Of a stretch of 64,000 nucleotides of DNA, positions 8,701 to 18,533 are shown in pieces. The position numbers and the translations under genes were made by a program. The notes beneath the pieces were generated by a model. That model saw only the letters and a program-made list of their open reading frames with translations, had not been told where the DNA came from and did not search any database. The stretch is taken from NCBI GenBank assembly GCA_964533495.1, contig CAZHJU010000007.1, positions 1 through 64,000 of the forward strand. Reading direction: 5' to 3'. Origin of the DNA: Ga0077527 sp964533495 (lineage in GTDB: Bacteria; Pseudomonadota; Gammaproteobacteria; Burkholderiales; SG8-41). Positions within the stretch are counted from its first letter, which is position 1. Every line of letters begins with the position of its first letter.

Positions 8701-9446
8701 CAGCTTTTCTTTGTCAATCGGTCGGCGAGTTTCTGCGCTTCGGCAAAATCCAGCGTGCCCTGGTACACCGCGCGCCCGGTGATGGCGCCCGTGATGCCCT
8801 CGGACTCGACCGCACACAGCTTTTCGACGTCCTTGAGGTCGGTGATGCCGCCGCTGGCGATCACCGGCACCGTGAGCTGGCGCGCCAGCGCGACGGTGGC
8901 CTCGATGTTGACGCCGGTCAGCATGCCGTCGCGGCCGATGTCGGTGTAGATCACCGCCTCGACGCCGTAGTCCTGGAATTTTTTCGCGAGATCCGCCACG
9001 TCGTGGCCGGTCATTTTCGACCAGCCGTCGACCGCCACCTTGCCGTCCTTGGCATCGAGGGCGACGATGACATGCCCCTGGAACGCGGTGCAGGCCTCCT
9101 GCAGGAAGCCCGGGGTCTTCACCGCGGCGGTGCCGATGATGATGTAGCTGATGCCGGCATCGATGTAGGCCTCGATGGTGTCGAGGTCGCGGATGCCGCC
9201 GCCGAGCTGGATCGGCAGGTCGCTGCCCACCGACTTGACGATGGCCCGGATTGCCGCCTCGTTCTTCGGCTTGCCGGCAGCCGCGCCGTTGAGGTCGACC
9301 ACGTGCAGGCGGCGCGCGCCCCGGTCCAGCCACTGCCGGGCCATCGCGCCCGGGTCTTCCGAAAATATCGTGGAGTCGGTCATGTCGCCCTGCTTCAGGC
9401 GCACGCACTGGCCGTCCTTCAAATCAATGGCGGGAATGATCAGCAT
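8700..9446 (-). CDS. hisA: ProFAR isomerase (HisA)
   Basis: TIM-barrel isomerase converting ProFAR to PRFAR. 248 residues opening MLIIPAIDLKDGQCVRL with catalytic D8; second catalytic Asp in YTDIGRDGM; phosphate loops LGGGIRD and ASGGITD. The half-barrel similarity to the HisF next door is as expected for this ancient duplication. The last residues are lysine-rich and the stop overlaps the inverted repeat by one base. Confidence 0.96.
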   Translation of the reverse strand: MLIIPAIDLKDGQCVRLKQGDMTDSTIFSEDPGAMARQWLDRGARRLHVVDLNGAAAGKPKNEAAIRAIVKSVGSDLPIQLGGGIRDLDTIEAYIDAGISYIIIGTAAVKTPGFLQEACTAFQGHVIVALDAKDGKVAVDGWSKMTGHDVADLAKKFQDYGVEAVIYTDIGRDGMLTGVNIEATVALARQLTVPVIASGGITDLKDVEKLCAVESEGITGAITGRAVYQGTLDFAEAQKLADRLTKKS

Positions 9447-9572
9447 GGGGATAAGCGTATTGCGGAGCGGATTGTGAAACGGTTCGGTCGAAAGGGGCGA
9501 CGGGTAAACCGGATCAGGCAGTCATGGGCGGAAACGTTGACGTGAACCGATGATACACCAGCCGCGGCGCAT

Positions 9573-10229
9573 TCAGGCCGCTTTCAGGCAAACCGGCTGC
9601 CAAGCCACGAAATTCGCCAGCAGGCGCAATCCTGCGACATGGCTTTTTTCGGGATGGAACTGCACCGCGAACACGTTGCCACGCGCCGCAGCGCAGGCGA
9701 AACGGAAGGGATAGGCGCTCCAGCCGGCGACCAGCGCCGCATCGGCGGGTTCCGGGTAATAACTGTGCACGAAATAAAAGCGGCTGCGGTCCGGTATGCC
9801 CGCCCACAGTGCATGCGGCACCTGCCCAACCTCGTTCCAGCCCATGTGCGGCACCTTCAGCTTCCCGCCATCGGGGCCGACCATGCGTTCCGCGGGAAAA
9901 CGCCGCACCCGGCCCGGCAGCAGGCCGAGGCCCGGCGTATCGCCCTCCTCGCTGTGTTCGAACAACATCTGCAGGCCGATGCAGATGCCGAGGAAGGGCT
10001 TGTCGCGCGCGGCATCGAGCAGCGCCTGCCGCAATCCGCGCGCCTCCATCTCGCGCATGCAGTCGGGCATCGCGCCCTGCCCCGGAAACACCACGCGCCG
10101 CGCCGCGGCCACCTGCGCGGGATCGCCGGTGACGGCGACGCTGCAGCCGGGGGCGACGTGCTCGATGGCCTTGGACACCGAACGCAGGTTGCCCATGCCG
10201 TAATCGATCACTGCGATGTCGATGGTCAT
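9573..10229 (-). CDS. hisH: Imidazole glycerol phosphate synthase, glutaminase subunit
   Basis: Class I glutamine amidotransferase supplying ammonia to HisF. 218 residues; nucleophile C83 in GICIGLQ, and the catalytic His-Glu pair in QFHPEKS near the C-terminus. The N-terminus IDYGMGNLRS is canonical. A 126-base gap before hisA contains no gene that I can support. Confidence 0.96.
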   Translation of the reverse strand: MTIDIAVIDYGMGNLRSVSKAIEHVAPGCSVAVTGDPAQVAAARRVVFPGQGAMPDCMREMEARGLRQALLDAARDKPFLGICIGLQMLFEHSEEGDTPGLGLLPGRVRRFPAERMVGPDGGKLKVPHMGWNEVGQVPHALWAGIPDRSRFYFVHSYYPEPADAALVAGWSAYPFRFACAAARGNVFAVQFHPEKSHVAGLRLLANFVAWQPVCLKAA

Positions 10230-10293
10230 CGTGAAACGGTCAGCGGATCATGAAGGGGACGAAGCGGGAAACGCGCCGCCGCCGCGGAAAACC

Positions 10294-10881
10294 TTATAGC
10301 TTTCCCTTGGTCGACGGCACGCCCTTGACGCGCGGATCGAGTTCCACGGCCATGCGCAGCGCGCGGCCGAAGGCCTTGAACAGCGTCTCCACCTGGTGGT
10401 GGGCGTTGACGCCCTTCAGGTTGTCGAGGTGCAGCGTGACCGACGCGTGGTTGACGAAGCCCTGGAAAAACTCGCGCACGAGATCGACGTCGAAATCGCC
10501 GACGCGGGCGCGTGTGAACTTGCCGCTCATCTCCAGCCCGGGGCGCCCCGAGAGATCGATGACCACGCGCGACAACGCCTCATCGAGCGGCACGTAGGCG
10601 TGGCCGTAACGGCGCACGCCCTTCTTGTCGCCGACCGCCTTCGCGAAAACCTGCCCCAGCGTGATGCCGATGTCTTCCACGGTGTGGTGGGCGTCGATGT
10701 GCAGGTCGCCCTTCGCCTTCACTTCGAGGTCGACCAGCCCGTGGCGCGCGATCTGGTCGAGCATGTGGTCGAGAAAGGGCACGCCGCTGGCGAGCTTCGC
10801 CTGGCCGCTGCCGTCGAGATCGAGCCTGACGCTGATCTGCGTCTCCTGGGTATTGCGCGTGACCTGTGCCTTGCGGGACAT
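10294..10881 (-). CDS. hisB: Imidazoleglycerol-phosphate dehydratase
   Basis: Mn-dependent dehydratase, the sixth step. 195 residues, so the monofunctional type without the phosphatase domain. Metal motifs: HHTVED (residues 65-70) and the second-half NAHHQVE (159-165). Start at the ATG on 10879-10881. The gap to hisC (10882-10943) holds a TATACT hexamer and an IHF-like site on this strand, which may form an internal promoter. Confidence 0.96.
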   Translation of the reverse strand: MSRKAQVTRNTQETQISVRLDLDGSGQAKLASGVPFLDHMLDQIARHGLVDLEVKAKGDLHIDAHHTVEDIGITLGQVFAKAVGDKKGVRRYGHAYVPLDEALSRVVIDLSGRPGLEMSGKFTRARVGDFDVDLVREFFQGFVNHASVTLHLDNLKGVNAHHQVETLFKAFGRALRMAVELDPRVKGVPSTKGKL

Positions 10882-10901
10882 GGGAATCGATTCCGCATCA
10901 G

Positions 10902-10914
10902 TAAGTTGTTGATT
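10902..10914 (-). promoter_or_regulatory. IHF-like site in the hisC-hisB gap
   Basis: On the minus strand this reads AATCAACAACTTA, an exact match to WATCAANNNNTTR, directly upstream of hisB. It lacks the long AT-rich left flank of the other copies. A TATACT hexamer lies 5 bases upstream on the same strand, so the two may belong to an internal promoter of the his operon. Confidence 0.45.
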
Positions 10915-10943
10915 GCAGAGTATAAACCAAATCGGCGACGGCC

Positions 10944-12014
10944 TCAGCCGGCTTTGACGATCTCGCGCAACGCCTCGACCAGGCCGGCGCACTGCTCGTC
11001 GGTGCCGACCGTGATGCGCATGAATTCGGCGATGCGCGCCGGCTCGCTGAAATGGCGGACGATGATGCCGCGTTCGCGCAGTCCGGCCGCAATGCCGCCG
11101 CCGTCGCGGCCCGGCACGCGCGCGAACACGAAGTTCGCCGCCGAAGGCAGCACCTCGAAACCGAGGCTCCGCAGATCGCCCGCCAGCTTTTCCCTGGTCG
11201 TGACGACCTTCAGGCACATCGCCCTGAAATATTCCTCGTCTTCCATCGCGGCTGCGGCGCCGGCCTGCGCGAACCGGTCCAGCGGGTAGGAATTGAAGCT
11301 GTCCTTGACCCGGGTCAGCGCCTCGATCAGATCCGCGTGCCCGATGGCGTAGCCGACGCGCAATCCGGCCAGCGCCCGCGACTTCGACAGGGTGTGCGTG
11401 ACCAGCAACTGCGGATAACGCTGCACCAGCGGCATCGCCGACTCGCCGCCGAAATCGACATAGGCCTCGTCGATGACCACCACCGAATCGCCGTTCGCCT
11501 GCAGCAGGCGCTCGACCTCCGCCATTTCCACGAAACAGCCGGTCGGCGCGTTCGGATTCGGAAAAATGATGCCGCCGTTGGGCTTCAGGTAGTCATCCAC
11601 GGCAATCCGGAAGCGCGCGTCGAGCGGCAGCTGCTCGAAGGCGATGCCGTAGAGCCCGCAGTACACCGGGTAGAAGCTGTAGGTGATGTCCGGGAACAGC
11701 ACCGGCCGCTCGTGCTTGAGCAGGCCGAGGAACACATGCGCCAGCACCTCGTCGGAGCCGTTGCCGACGAACACCTGCGCCGGCGTCACGCCGTGGCGCG
11801 CGGCAATCGCCGCGCGCAGGCGGTCGCTGGCCGGGTCCGGATACAGGCGCAGCGTGTCGCCGATCTCGGCGCGCAGCGCCTCCAGCACGCGCCGGCTCGG
11901 GCCGTACGGGCTTTCGTTGGTGTTGAGCTTGACCATGTTGGGCAGCTTCGGCTGCTCGCCAGGCACATAGGGCGTCAGCCCGCGCGCCACTGCGCTCCAG
12001 TAGCGGCTCATCAT
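10944..12014 (-). CDS. hisC: Histidinol-phosphate aminotransferase
   Basis: PLP enzyme converting imidazole acetol phosphate to histidinol phosphate. 356 residues. Visible: substrate-contact LNTNESPYGPS, YPDPASDRLR, PLP-contact NPNAPTG, DEAYVDF, and the Schiff-base lysine in TLSKSRALAGLRVGYAI. The start ATG overlaps the hisD stop (TGATG arrangement), so translation is coupled. The methionine at residue 2 is an equally possible start. Confidence 0.95.
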   Translation of the reverse strand: MMSRYWSAVARGLTPYVPGEQPKLPNMVKLNTNESPYGPSRRVLEALRAEIGDTLRLYPDPASDRLRAAIAARHGVTPAQVFVGNGSDEVLAHVFLGLLKHERPVLFPDITYSFYPVYCGLYGIAFEQLPLDARFRIAVDDYLKPNGGIIFPNPNAPTGCFVEMAEVERLLQANGDSVVVIDEAYVDFGGESAMPLVQRYPQLLVTHTLSKSRALAGLRVGYAIGHADLIEALTRVKDSFNSYPLDRFAQAGAAAAMEDEEYFRAMCLKVVTTREKLAGDLRSLGFEVLPSAANFVFARVPGRDGGGIAAGLRERGIIVRHFSEPARIAEFMRITVGTDEQCAGLVEALREIVKAG

Positions 12015-13312
12015 CAGCCCCTGCCGCGCAGGCGCAGCGCCGCCGAACGCGCATGCGCCGGCAGTCCCTCGCCGGTCGCCAGCTCGACCGCGATGCCGCC
12101 CAGCTTTTCGGCGCCCTCCGGCGAGACGCGGATCACGCTCGAGCGTTTCTGGAAATCGTAGACGCCCAGCGGGGAGGAAAAACGCGCCGTGCGGGAAGTC
12201 GGCAGCACGTGGTTGGGCCCGGCGCAGTAATCGCCCAGCGCCTCCGAGGTGTAGCGGCCAAGGAAGATCGCGCCGGCGTGGCGGATTTTCGGCAGCAGCG
12301 ATTGCGCGTCCTCGACCGACAGCTCCAGGTGCTCGGGCGCGATGCGGTTGACCAGCGCGCAGGCCTCGTCGAGGTCGCGCACGAGGATCAGCGCGCCGCG
12401 GCCGTTAAGCGAGGCCTCGATCACCGCGCGCCGCGGCATCTCCGGCAGCAGCTTCGCGATACTCGCCCGCACCGCGTCGAGATACTGCGCATCCGGCGCC
12501 AGCAGGATCGACTGCGCCAGTTCGTCGTGCTCGGCCTGTGAAAAAAGATCCATCGCCACCCAGTCGGGATCGGTGCTGCCGTCGCAGACAACGAGGATTT
12601 CCGAAGGGCCCGCCACCATGTCGATGCCGACCACGCCGAACACGCGGCGCTTCGCCGCCGCGACGTAGGCGTTGCCGGGGCCGGTGATCTTGTCGACCTG
12701 CGGAATCGTCGCCGTGCCGTAGGCCAGCGCCGCCACCGCCTGCGCGCCGCCGATCGTGAACACGCGGTCGACGCCGCAGATCGCGGCCGCGGCGAGCACG
12801 AGGTCGTTTTTTTCGCCGCGCGGCGTCGGCACTGTCATGATCACCTCGCCGACGCCGGCCACCTTCGCCGGCACCGCGTTCATGATCACCGAGGACGGAT
12901 AGGCCGCCTTGCCGCCGGGCACGTAAAGCCCGGCGCGGTCGAGCGCGGTGATCTGCTGGCCGAGTTCGTTGCCGTCGGCGTCGGTATAGCGCCAGGACGC
13001 GGCGCGCTGCTTTTCGTGATATTCGCGCACCCGCGCCGCCGCCGCTTCGAGCGCGGCGCGGCGCGCGGCGGGTATGCGCGCGAGCGCCGCCTGCAATTCG
13101 GCCTGCGGAATTTCCAGTTCACCCAGCGACTTCGCGCTGACGCCGTCGAAACGCGCGGTGTACTCCAGCACCGCGGCATCCCCGCGCGCCTGGACGTCGG
13201 CCAGTATCGCGGCGACCACAGCGTCGACCCGCGGATCCTGCGCGGACTCGAAGGCCAGCAGTTCGGCGAGCCGCGCGTCGAAATCGGCCTCGGTGGTGGA
13301 CAACCGGCGCAT
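12014..13312 (-). CDS. hisD: Histidinol dehydrogenase
   Basis: Zinc and NAD enzyme that performs the last two oxidations of histidine synthesis. 432 residues. Seen: AGLYVPGGKAAYPSSVIMNA, GPGNAYVAAAKR, and the signature stretch around AGPSEILVV and SQAEHDELAQS, with zinc ligands in the QAEHDE and GDYCAGPNHVLPT regions. Start at MRRLSTTEADF; the frame is open far upstream but that is the hisG region in another frame. Two bases lie between it and the hisG stop. Confidence 0.96.
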   Translation of the reverse strand: MRRLSTTEADFDARLAELLAFESAQDPRVDAVVAAILADVQARGDAAVLEYTARFDGVSAKSLGELEIPQAELQAALARIPAARRAALEAAAARVREYHEKQRAASWRYTDADGNELGQQITALDRAGLYVPGGKAAYPSSVIMNAVPAKVAGVGEVIMTVPTPRGEKNDLVLAAAAICGVDRVFTIGGAQAVAALAYGTATIPQVDKITGPGNAYVAAAKRRVFGVVGIDMVAGPSEILVVCDGSTDPDWVAMDLFSQAEHDELAQSILLAPDAQYLDAVRASIAKLLPEMPRRAVIEASLNGRGALILVRDLDEACALVNRIAPEHLELSVEDAQSLLPKIRHAGAIFLGRYTSEALGDYCAGPNHVLPTSRTARFSSPLGVYDFQKRSSVIRVSPEGAEKLGGIAVELATGEGLPAHARSAALRLRGRG

Positions 13313-13314
13313 GG

Positions 13315-13962
13315 TCAGCCCGCCTGGGCGGAAACGGCGCGGGCGAAAGCGTCGATCAGCGGCTGGATCCGGGCGCGCTTGACCTTCAGCGCCGCCTGGT
13401 TGACCACCAGACGCGAACTGACCGGCGCGATTTCCTCCACCGCCACCAGATTGTTCGCCTTCAGCGTGCCACCGGTGCTGACGAGATCGACGATGGCATC
13501 GGCCAGTCCGACCAGCGGCGCGAGTTCCATCGAGCCGTAGAGCTTGATCAGGTCGACGTGCATGCCCTTCGCCGCGAAGTGCTCGCGCGCGGTCTGCACG
13601 TACTTGGTGGCGACCTTCAGCCGCGCGCCCTGGCGCACCGCGCCGGCGTAATCGAAATCCCTGCGCACCGCGACCATCATCCGGCAGCGGGCGATGTTCA
13701 GGTCCAGCGGCTGGTAAAGGCCGCCGCTGCCGTGTTCTTCGAGCACGTCCCTGCCGGCCACGCCGAGGTCGGCGCCGCCGTACTGCACGTAAGTGGGCAC
13801 GTCGCTGGCGCGGACGATGATCAGGCGCACATCGCGGCGGTTGGTGGCGAGGATCAGCTTGCGCGAGGCCTCGGGATTCTCGCGCGAGACGATGCCTGCC
13901 GCCTTCAGCAGCGGCACGGTTTCGTCGAAAATGCGGCCCTTGGACAGGGCGATGGTGATCAT
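13315..13962 (-). CDS. hisG: ATP phosphoribosyltransferase, short form
   Basis: First enzyme of histidine synthesis. 215 residues starting MITIALSKGRIFDETVPLL, with the PRPP loop DLVSTGGTLKANNL. This is the short form without the C-terminal ACT-like regulatory domain, which in other bacteria works only with HisZ; no hisZ is in this window, so one is expected elsewhere. First gene of the his-tat run, with its promoter in the 198-base divergent gap to the ABC ATPase. Confidence 0.95.
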   Translation of the reverse strand: MITIALSKGRIFDETVPLLKAAGIVSRENPEASRKLILATNRRDVRLIIVRASDVPTYVQYGGADLGVAGRDVLEEHGSGGLYQPLDLNIARCRMMVAVRRDFDYAGAVRQGARLKVATKYVQTAREHFAAKGMHVDLIKLYGSMELAPLVGLADAIVDLVSTGGTLKANNLVAVEEIAPVSSRLVVNQAALKVKRARIQPLIDAFARAVSAQAG

Positions 13963-14047
13963 GGCGGAACGGGCGGCAATCTTGCGTTGATTTTGCGTTC
14001 GATCCTGCGTCGGGAACGCCGGCGCGCAGGCGCGCGGAAAGCGATGA

Positions 14048-14053
14048 ATTGTA
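14048..14053 (-). promoter_or_regulatory. Possible -10 element for the his operon
   Basis: TACAAT on the minus strand, 86 bases upstream of the hisG start. There is no convincing -35 at 17 bases. No his attenuator peptide (run of histidine codons) was found between this site and hisG. Confidence 0.3.
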
Positions 14054-14109
14054 ACGCATTTCCCCCGCAATCCAGCCGCGCCGCGGTTTCCCGGAACGGC
14101 CGCAGCGGT

Positions 14110-14115
14110 TACACT
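14110..14115 (+). promoter_or_regulatory. Possible -10 element for the MlaF-like ATPase gene
   Basis: TACACT with a TTCCCG hexamer 16 bases upstream, placing a start of transcription about 40 bases before the ATG at 14161. Confidence 0.3.
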
Positions 14116-14160
14116 CCAGCCTGCACCGACGAAGCCGTGACGAAACCGGTTTTTCCAGCC

Positions 14161-14964
14161 ATGACCGCCGAAAACATCGTAGACATCCGCGACCTCGCGT
14201 TCTCCTACGGCCGCCGCAAAATCTTCAAGTCCGTCAGCCTGTCCATTCCCCGCGGCAAGGTCGTCGGCATCATGGGCGCCAGCGGCTGCGGCAAGTCGAC
14301 GCTGCTGCGGCTGATCGGCGCCCAGCTGCGGCCCGCCCGCGGCACGGTCACGGTGCTCGGACAGGACATTCACAGCCTCGAGCGCGACGCGCTGTACCGG
14401 CTGCGCCGGAAAATGGGCATGCAGTTCCAGCAGGGCGGCCTGTTCACCGACCTGTCGGTGTTCGAGAACATCGCCTTCCAGATGCGCGAGAAGACCGCGC
14501 TGCCGGAAGACATGATCAACGACCTCGTGCTGATGAAGCTCAACGCCGTCGGCCTGCGCGGCGCGGCGAAGCTGATGCCCTCGGAGTGTTCCGGCGGCAT
14601 GGTGCGGCGGGTGGGTCTCGCGCGCGCGATCGCGCTCGACCCCGACCTGATCATGTACGACGAGCCCTTCGCCGGCCTCGATCCGATTTCCTGCAACGTG
14701 GTCGGCAAGCTGATCCGGCGCCTGAACGACGCGCTGGGCGTGACCTCGATCGTGGTGTCCTACGACGCGCAGGAAGCGCTGCGCTGCATCGACTACGTCT
14801 ACTTCCTCGCCGACGGCGTGGTGGCGGCGCAGGGCACGACCGAAGACGTGAAAAACTCCGGCGATCCCTTCGTCAAACAGTTCATCCAGGGCCTGCCTGA
14901 CGGCCCGGTGCCCTTCCACTACCCGCAGAAGACCTATGCCGCAGACCTCGATCTGACGACATAA
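14161..14964 (+). CDS. Orphan MlaF-like ABC ATPase with altered switch residue
   Basis: 267 residues, clearly a paralogue of the mlaF product at 20474-21289: the two align without gaps through residue 210. Walker A GASGCGKST (39-47) and Walker B LIMYDEP (163-169) are intact. Two catalytic sites differ: the signature is CSGGM instead of LSGGM, and the switch histidine of MlaF (H201, VVTHD) is tyrosine here (VVSYD). It stands alone on the plus strand between his and murA, with no permease. It may be a regulatory or slow ATPase, or decaying. The stop codon lies at the edge of AT-rich copy B. Confidence 0.85.
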   Translation: MTAENIVDIRDLAFSYGRRKIFKSVSLSIPRGKVVGIMGASGCGKSTLLRLIGAQLRPARGTVTVLGQDIHSLERDALYRLRRKMGMQFQQGGLFTDLSVFENIAFQMREKTALPEDMINDLVLMKLNAVGLRGAAKLMPSECSGGMVRRVGLARAIALDPDLIMYDEPFAGLDPISCNVVGKLIRRLNDALGVTSIVVSYDAQEALRCIDYVYFLADGVVAAQGTTEDVKNSGDPFVKQFIQGLPDGPVPFHYPQKTYAADLDLTT

Positions 14965-14994
14965 AATATCAATAAAATCAATTACTTATAAAAT

Positions 14995-14995
<1 letters not shown>
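14962..14995 (+). repeat. AT-rich dispersed motif, copy B (IHF-like core 14976-14988)
   Basis: Fills the whole gap between two convergent genes, touching the stop codon of the ATPase gene and the stop of murA. Core AATCAATTACTTA is an exact IHF consensus match. The left part ATCAATAAAA is shared with copies at 19.12, 51.82 and, with one change, 42.44 kb. Confidence 0.75.
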
Positions 14996-16248
<1,253 letters not shown>

Positions 16249-16271
16249 GGACGGCGCTCATCCCTGCCATT

Positions 16272-16505
16272 TCATCCCTGCCATTGGTCGGGGGTCAGCG
16301 TTTTCATCGACAGCGCGTGGATTTCCTCGCGCATGCGGTCGCCCAGCGCCCGGTACACCAGCTGGTGCCGCTGGACCATGCTCTTGCCCTGGAACGCCGC
16401 GCTGACGATCACCGCTTCCCAGTGATGGCCGTCGCCGGCGACCTCGACATGCGCGCAGTCGAGTCCCGCCTCGATGGATTGCCTGATGCTGTCCGGAGTA
16501 ACCAT
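16272..16505 (-). CDS. ibaG: BolA-family protein IbaG
   Basis: 77-residue BolA/YrbA protein with partner-glutaredoxin and DNA-binding fold; in E. coli IbaG sits next to murA and relates to acid stress and cell envelope. Seen: HVEVAGDGHHWEAVIVS, the FQGKSMVQRHQLVYRAL core with the invariant RH, and a C-terminal LSMKTLTPDQW. Start at ATG on 16503-16505. Lies between murA and the ABC-2 permease. Confidence 0.9.
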   Translation of the reverse strand: MVTPDSIRQSIEAGLDCAHVEVAGDGHHWEAVIVSAAFQGKSMVQRHQLVYRALGDRMREEIHALSMKTLTPDQWQG

Positions 16506-16531
16506 GTTCAGTCCCTTTTTCAGTGCCTTGT

Positions 16532-17287
16532 TCAGTGCCGCAGTTTGTAACCCGATTTGAGCAGCGCCAGCGTCAGCCATGATAAGGCGATGAAACTGCC
16601 GCCGACAATCGCCAGGCTCAGCCACGGCGAGGTGTCCGACGCGCCGAAGAAGCCGTAGCGGAAGCCGTCGATCATGTAGAACACCGGATTCAGGTGCGAC
16701 GCCGCCTGCCAGAACGCGGGCAGCGACTGGATCGAATAGAACACGCCGGACAGGAAGGTCAGCGGCAGGATGATGAAGTTGGTGAACGCCGCCAGCTGGT
16801 CGATCTTGTCGGAATGGATGCCGGCGACGATGCCCAGCGTCCCCATCACCGCGCTGCCGCAGAGGCCAAACAGCAGCGCCCACCACGGATGGGCGATGGT
16901 CAGGTCGGTGAACCACAGCGTCACCAGCAGCACGCCGGCGCCGACCATCATGCCGCGGGCCATGGCCGCGAGCAGGTAGGCCAGGAAAAACTCGCGGTGC
17001 GACAGCGGCGGCAGCAGCACGAACACGATGTTGCCGGTCATCTTCGACTGCATCAGGCTCGACGAGGTGTTGGCGAAGGCGTTCTGCAGCACCGACATCA
17101 TCGCCAGGCCCGGCACCAGGAAGGCGATGTAATTCACGCCGGGAAACACCTCGACCCGGTCGCGCAGCGCGTGGCCGAACACCAGCAGGTAGAGCAGCGC
17201 GGTGAGCACCGGCGCCAGCACGGTCTGCAGGCCGACCTTCCAGAAGCGCAGCCACTCCTTGCAGAACAGCGTGTAAAAACCGTTCAC
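16532..17287 (-). CDS. ABC-2 type transporter permease (YadH-like)
   Basis: Inner-membrane permease of 251 residues with six hydrophobic segments and the ABC-2 signature region (LPLTFLSGVFYSIQSLPAFW). It pairs with the ATPase directly upstream (15-base spacing), the same arrangement as E. coli yadG-yadH. GTG at 17285-17287 is the only start that keeps the family N-terminus GFYTLFCKEWLRFWKV. The substrate is not known; the position between mla and murA-ibaG suggests an envelope component. Confidence 0.88.
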   Translation of the reverse strand: MNGFYTLFCKEWLRFWKVGLQTVLAPVLTALLYLLVFGHALRDRVEVFPGVNYIAFLVPGLAMMSVLQNAFANTSSSLMQSKMTGNIVFVLLPPLSHREFFLAYLLAAMARGMMVGAGVLLVTLWFTDLTIAHPWWALLFGLCGSAVMGTLGIVAGIHSDKIDQLAAFTNFIILPLTFLSGVFYSIQSLPAFWQAASHLNPVFYMIDGFRYGFFGASDTSPWLSLAIVGGSFIALSWLTLALLKSGYKLRH

Positions 17288-17301
17288 GGCGTCATGTCCC
17301 G

Positions 17302-18201
17302 TCAGGCCCCGCGCATGATCTGCACGAACACTTCCTCGAGATCGGGCTGCATGAGCTCCATTTCCTGCACCGCGACGCCGGCCTCGCGCAGCGCCGCCAT
17401 CACCCGCTCCAGGTCCGCGTAATCGGGCAGCGCGAGGCGGATCGCGCCGCCTTCCTGGCGCTGCGCCACCAGCGGCTCCAGCCGCGCCGGCAGCGCACCG
17501 TCCAGACGCAGCTCGACATGACGCCCGGAATGCCGCCGCAGCAGGCCCTCGGTGCTGTCGAGGGCGACGATGCGCCCCTGCTTGAGCATGGCCACCCGCC
17601 CGCACAGCGTCTCGGCCTCCTCGAGGTAATGCGTGGTCAGCACGATGGTGTGGCCGTCGCGGTTCAGGCGCCGGATGAAGCGCCACAGCCCCTGGCGCAG
17701 CTCGACGTCGACGCCGGCGGTCGGCTCGTCGAGCACGATCACCGGCGGCTTGTGCACCAGCGCCTGCGCCACCAGCACGCGGCGCTTCATGCCGCCGGAC
17801 AGCGCGCGCATGTTGGTGTCCGCCTTGTCGGCGAGATCGAGGTTCCCGATCACCTCGTCGATCCACGCCCGGTTGTCGCGCAGGCCGAAATAACCCGACT
17901 GTATGGTCAGCGTCTCGCGCACCGTGAAAAACGGATCGAACACCAGCTCCTGCGGCACCACGCCCAGCGCGCGCCGCGCGGCGCGGTAGTCGCCGCCGAC
18001 GTCATGCCCCATGATCCGCGCCATGCCGCCGTCCGGGCGCACCAGCCCGGCGAGGATGCTGATCAGCGTGGTCTTGCCGGCACCGTTGGGGCCGAGCAGG
18101 CCGAAAAACTCCCCCGGCTCGACGCGGAGGCTGACACCGGCCAGCGCCTGCAGGCCGCCATAGCGCTTGGTGACGTCGCTGATTTCGATCGCGGGGGTCA
18201 T
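17302..18201 (-). CDS. ABC transporter ATPase (YadG-like)
   Basis: ATP-binding partner of the ABC-2 permease, 299 residues. Walker A GPNGAGKTT, signature LSGGMKRR, Walker B VIVLDEPT and switch His in TTHYLEEAE are intact. A C-terminal domain of about 80 residues follows, as in CcmA/YadG proteins. Start at the ATG on 18199-18201; an ATG two codons earlier (18207) is possible. The 50-base gap to mlaB carries no signal I recognise. Confidence 0.9.
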   Translation of the reverse strand: MTPAIEISDVTKRYGGLQALAGVSLRVEPGEFFGLLGPNGAGKTTLISILAGLVRPDGGMARIMGHDVGGDYRAARRALGVVPQELVFDPFFTVRETLTIQSGYFGLRDNRAWIDEVIGNLDLADKADTNMRALSGGMKRRVLVAQALVHKPPVIVLDEPTAGVDVELRQGLWRFIRRLNRDGHTIVLTTHYLEEAETLCGRVAMLKQGRIVALDSTEGLLRRHSGRHVELRLDGALPARLEPLVAQRQEGGAIRLALPDYADLERVMAALREAGVAVQEMELMQPDLEEVFVQIMRGA

Positions 18202-18251
18202 GTGCATCCGACGGTGCGCCGCAACGCGGCGCGAGGCACGGAACGGGCGGG

Positions 18252-18533
18252 CTATTCCGCGCCGACCAGTTCGGTGACGCCGTAGAGCTGCGCCAGGCTT
18301 TTCAGGTTGCCGGGCAGGTTGACGTAACGGATGCTGCGCCCGGCGGCGAGCGCGGCGCGGCGCCACTCGAACAGCAGGCTGACCGCGGCCGAATCGACCT
18401 CGGTGACGCCGGAAAGGTCGAGCGTCACCTCCTGCGCCGTGAACAGCCGCAGGCCGTCCTCGCGCAGCGCAAGCGCGGTTTCGAGGTTGACCGCGCCCTT
18501 CAGCGTGCAGCGCCCGTCGCTACATTCGATCAT
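18252..18533 (-). CDS. mlaB: STAS-domain lipid asymmetry protein MlaB
   Basis: Cytosolic STAS subunit that stabilises the MlaFE complex. 93 residues with the STAS motif LDLSGVTEVDSAAVSLL, where the DSAAV threonine/serine site sits. Its start overlaps the mlaC stop by four bases (ATGA). Last gene of mlaF-E-D-C-B. No mlaA (outer-membrane lipoprotein) is found in the cluster. Confidence 0.9.
   Translation of the reverse strand: MIECSDGRCTLKGAVNLETALALREDGLRLFTAQEVTLDLSGVTEVDSAAVSLLFEWRRAALAAGRSIRYVNLPGNLKSLAQLYGVTELVGAE

Noticed and set aside
13963..14160. Histidine attenuator upstream of hisG
   Set aside because: No short open frame with a run of histidine codons and no terminator hairpin were found.
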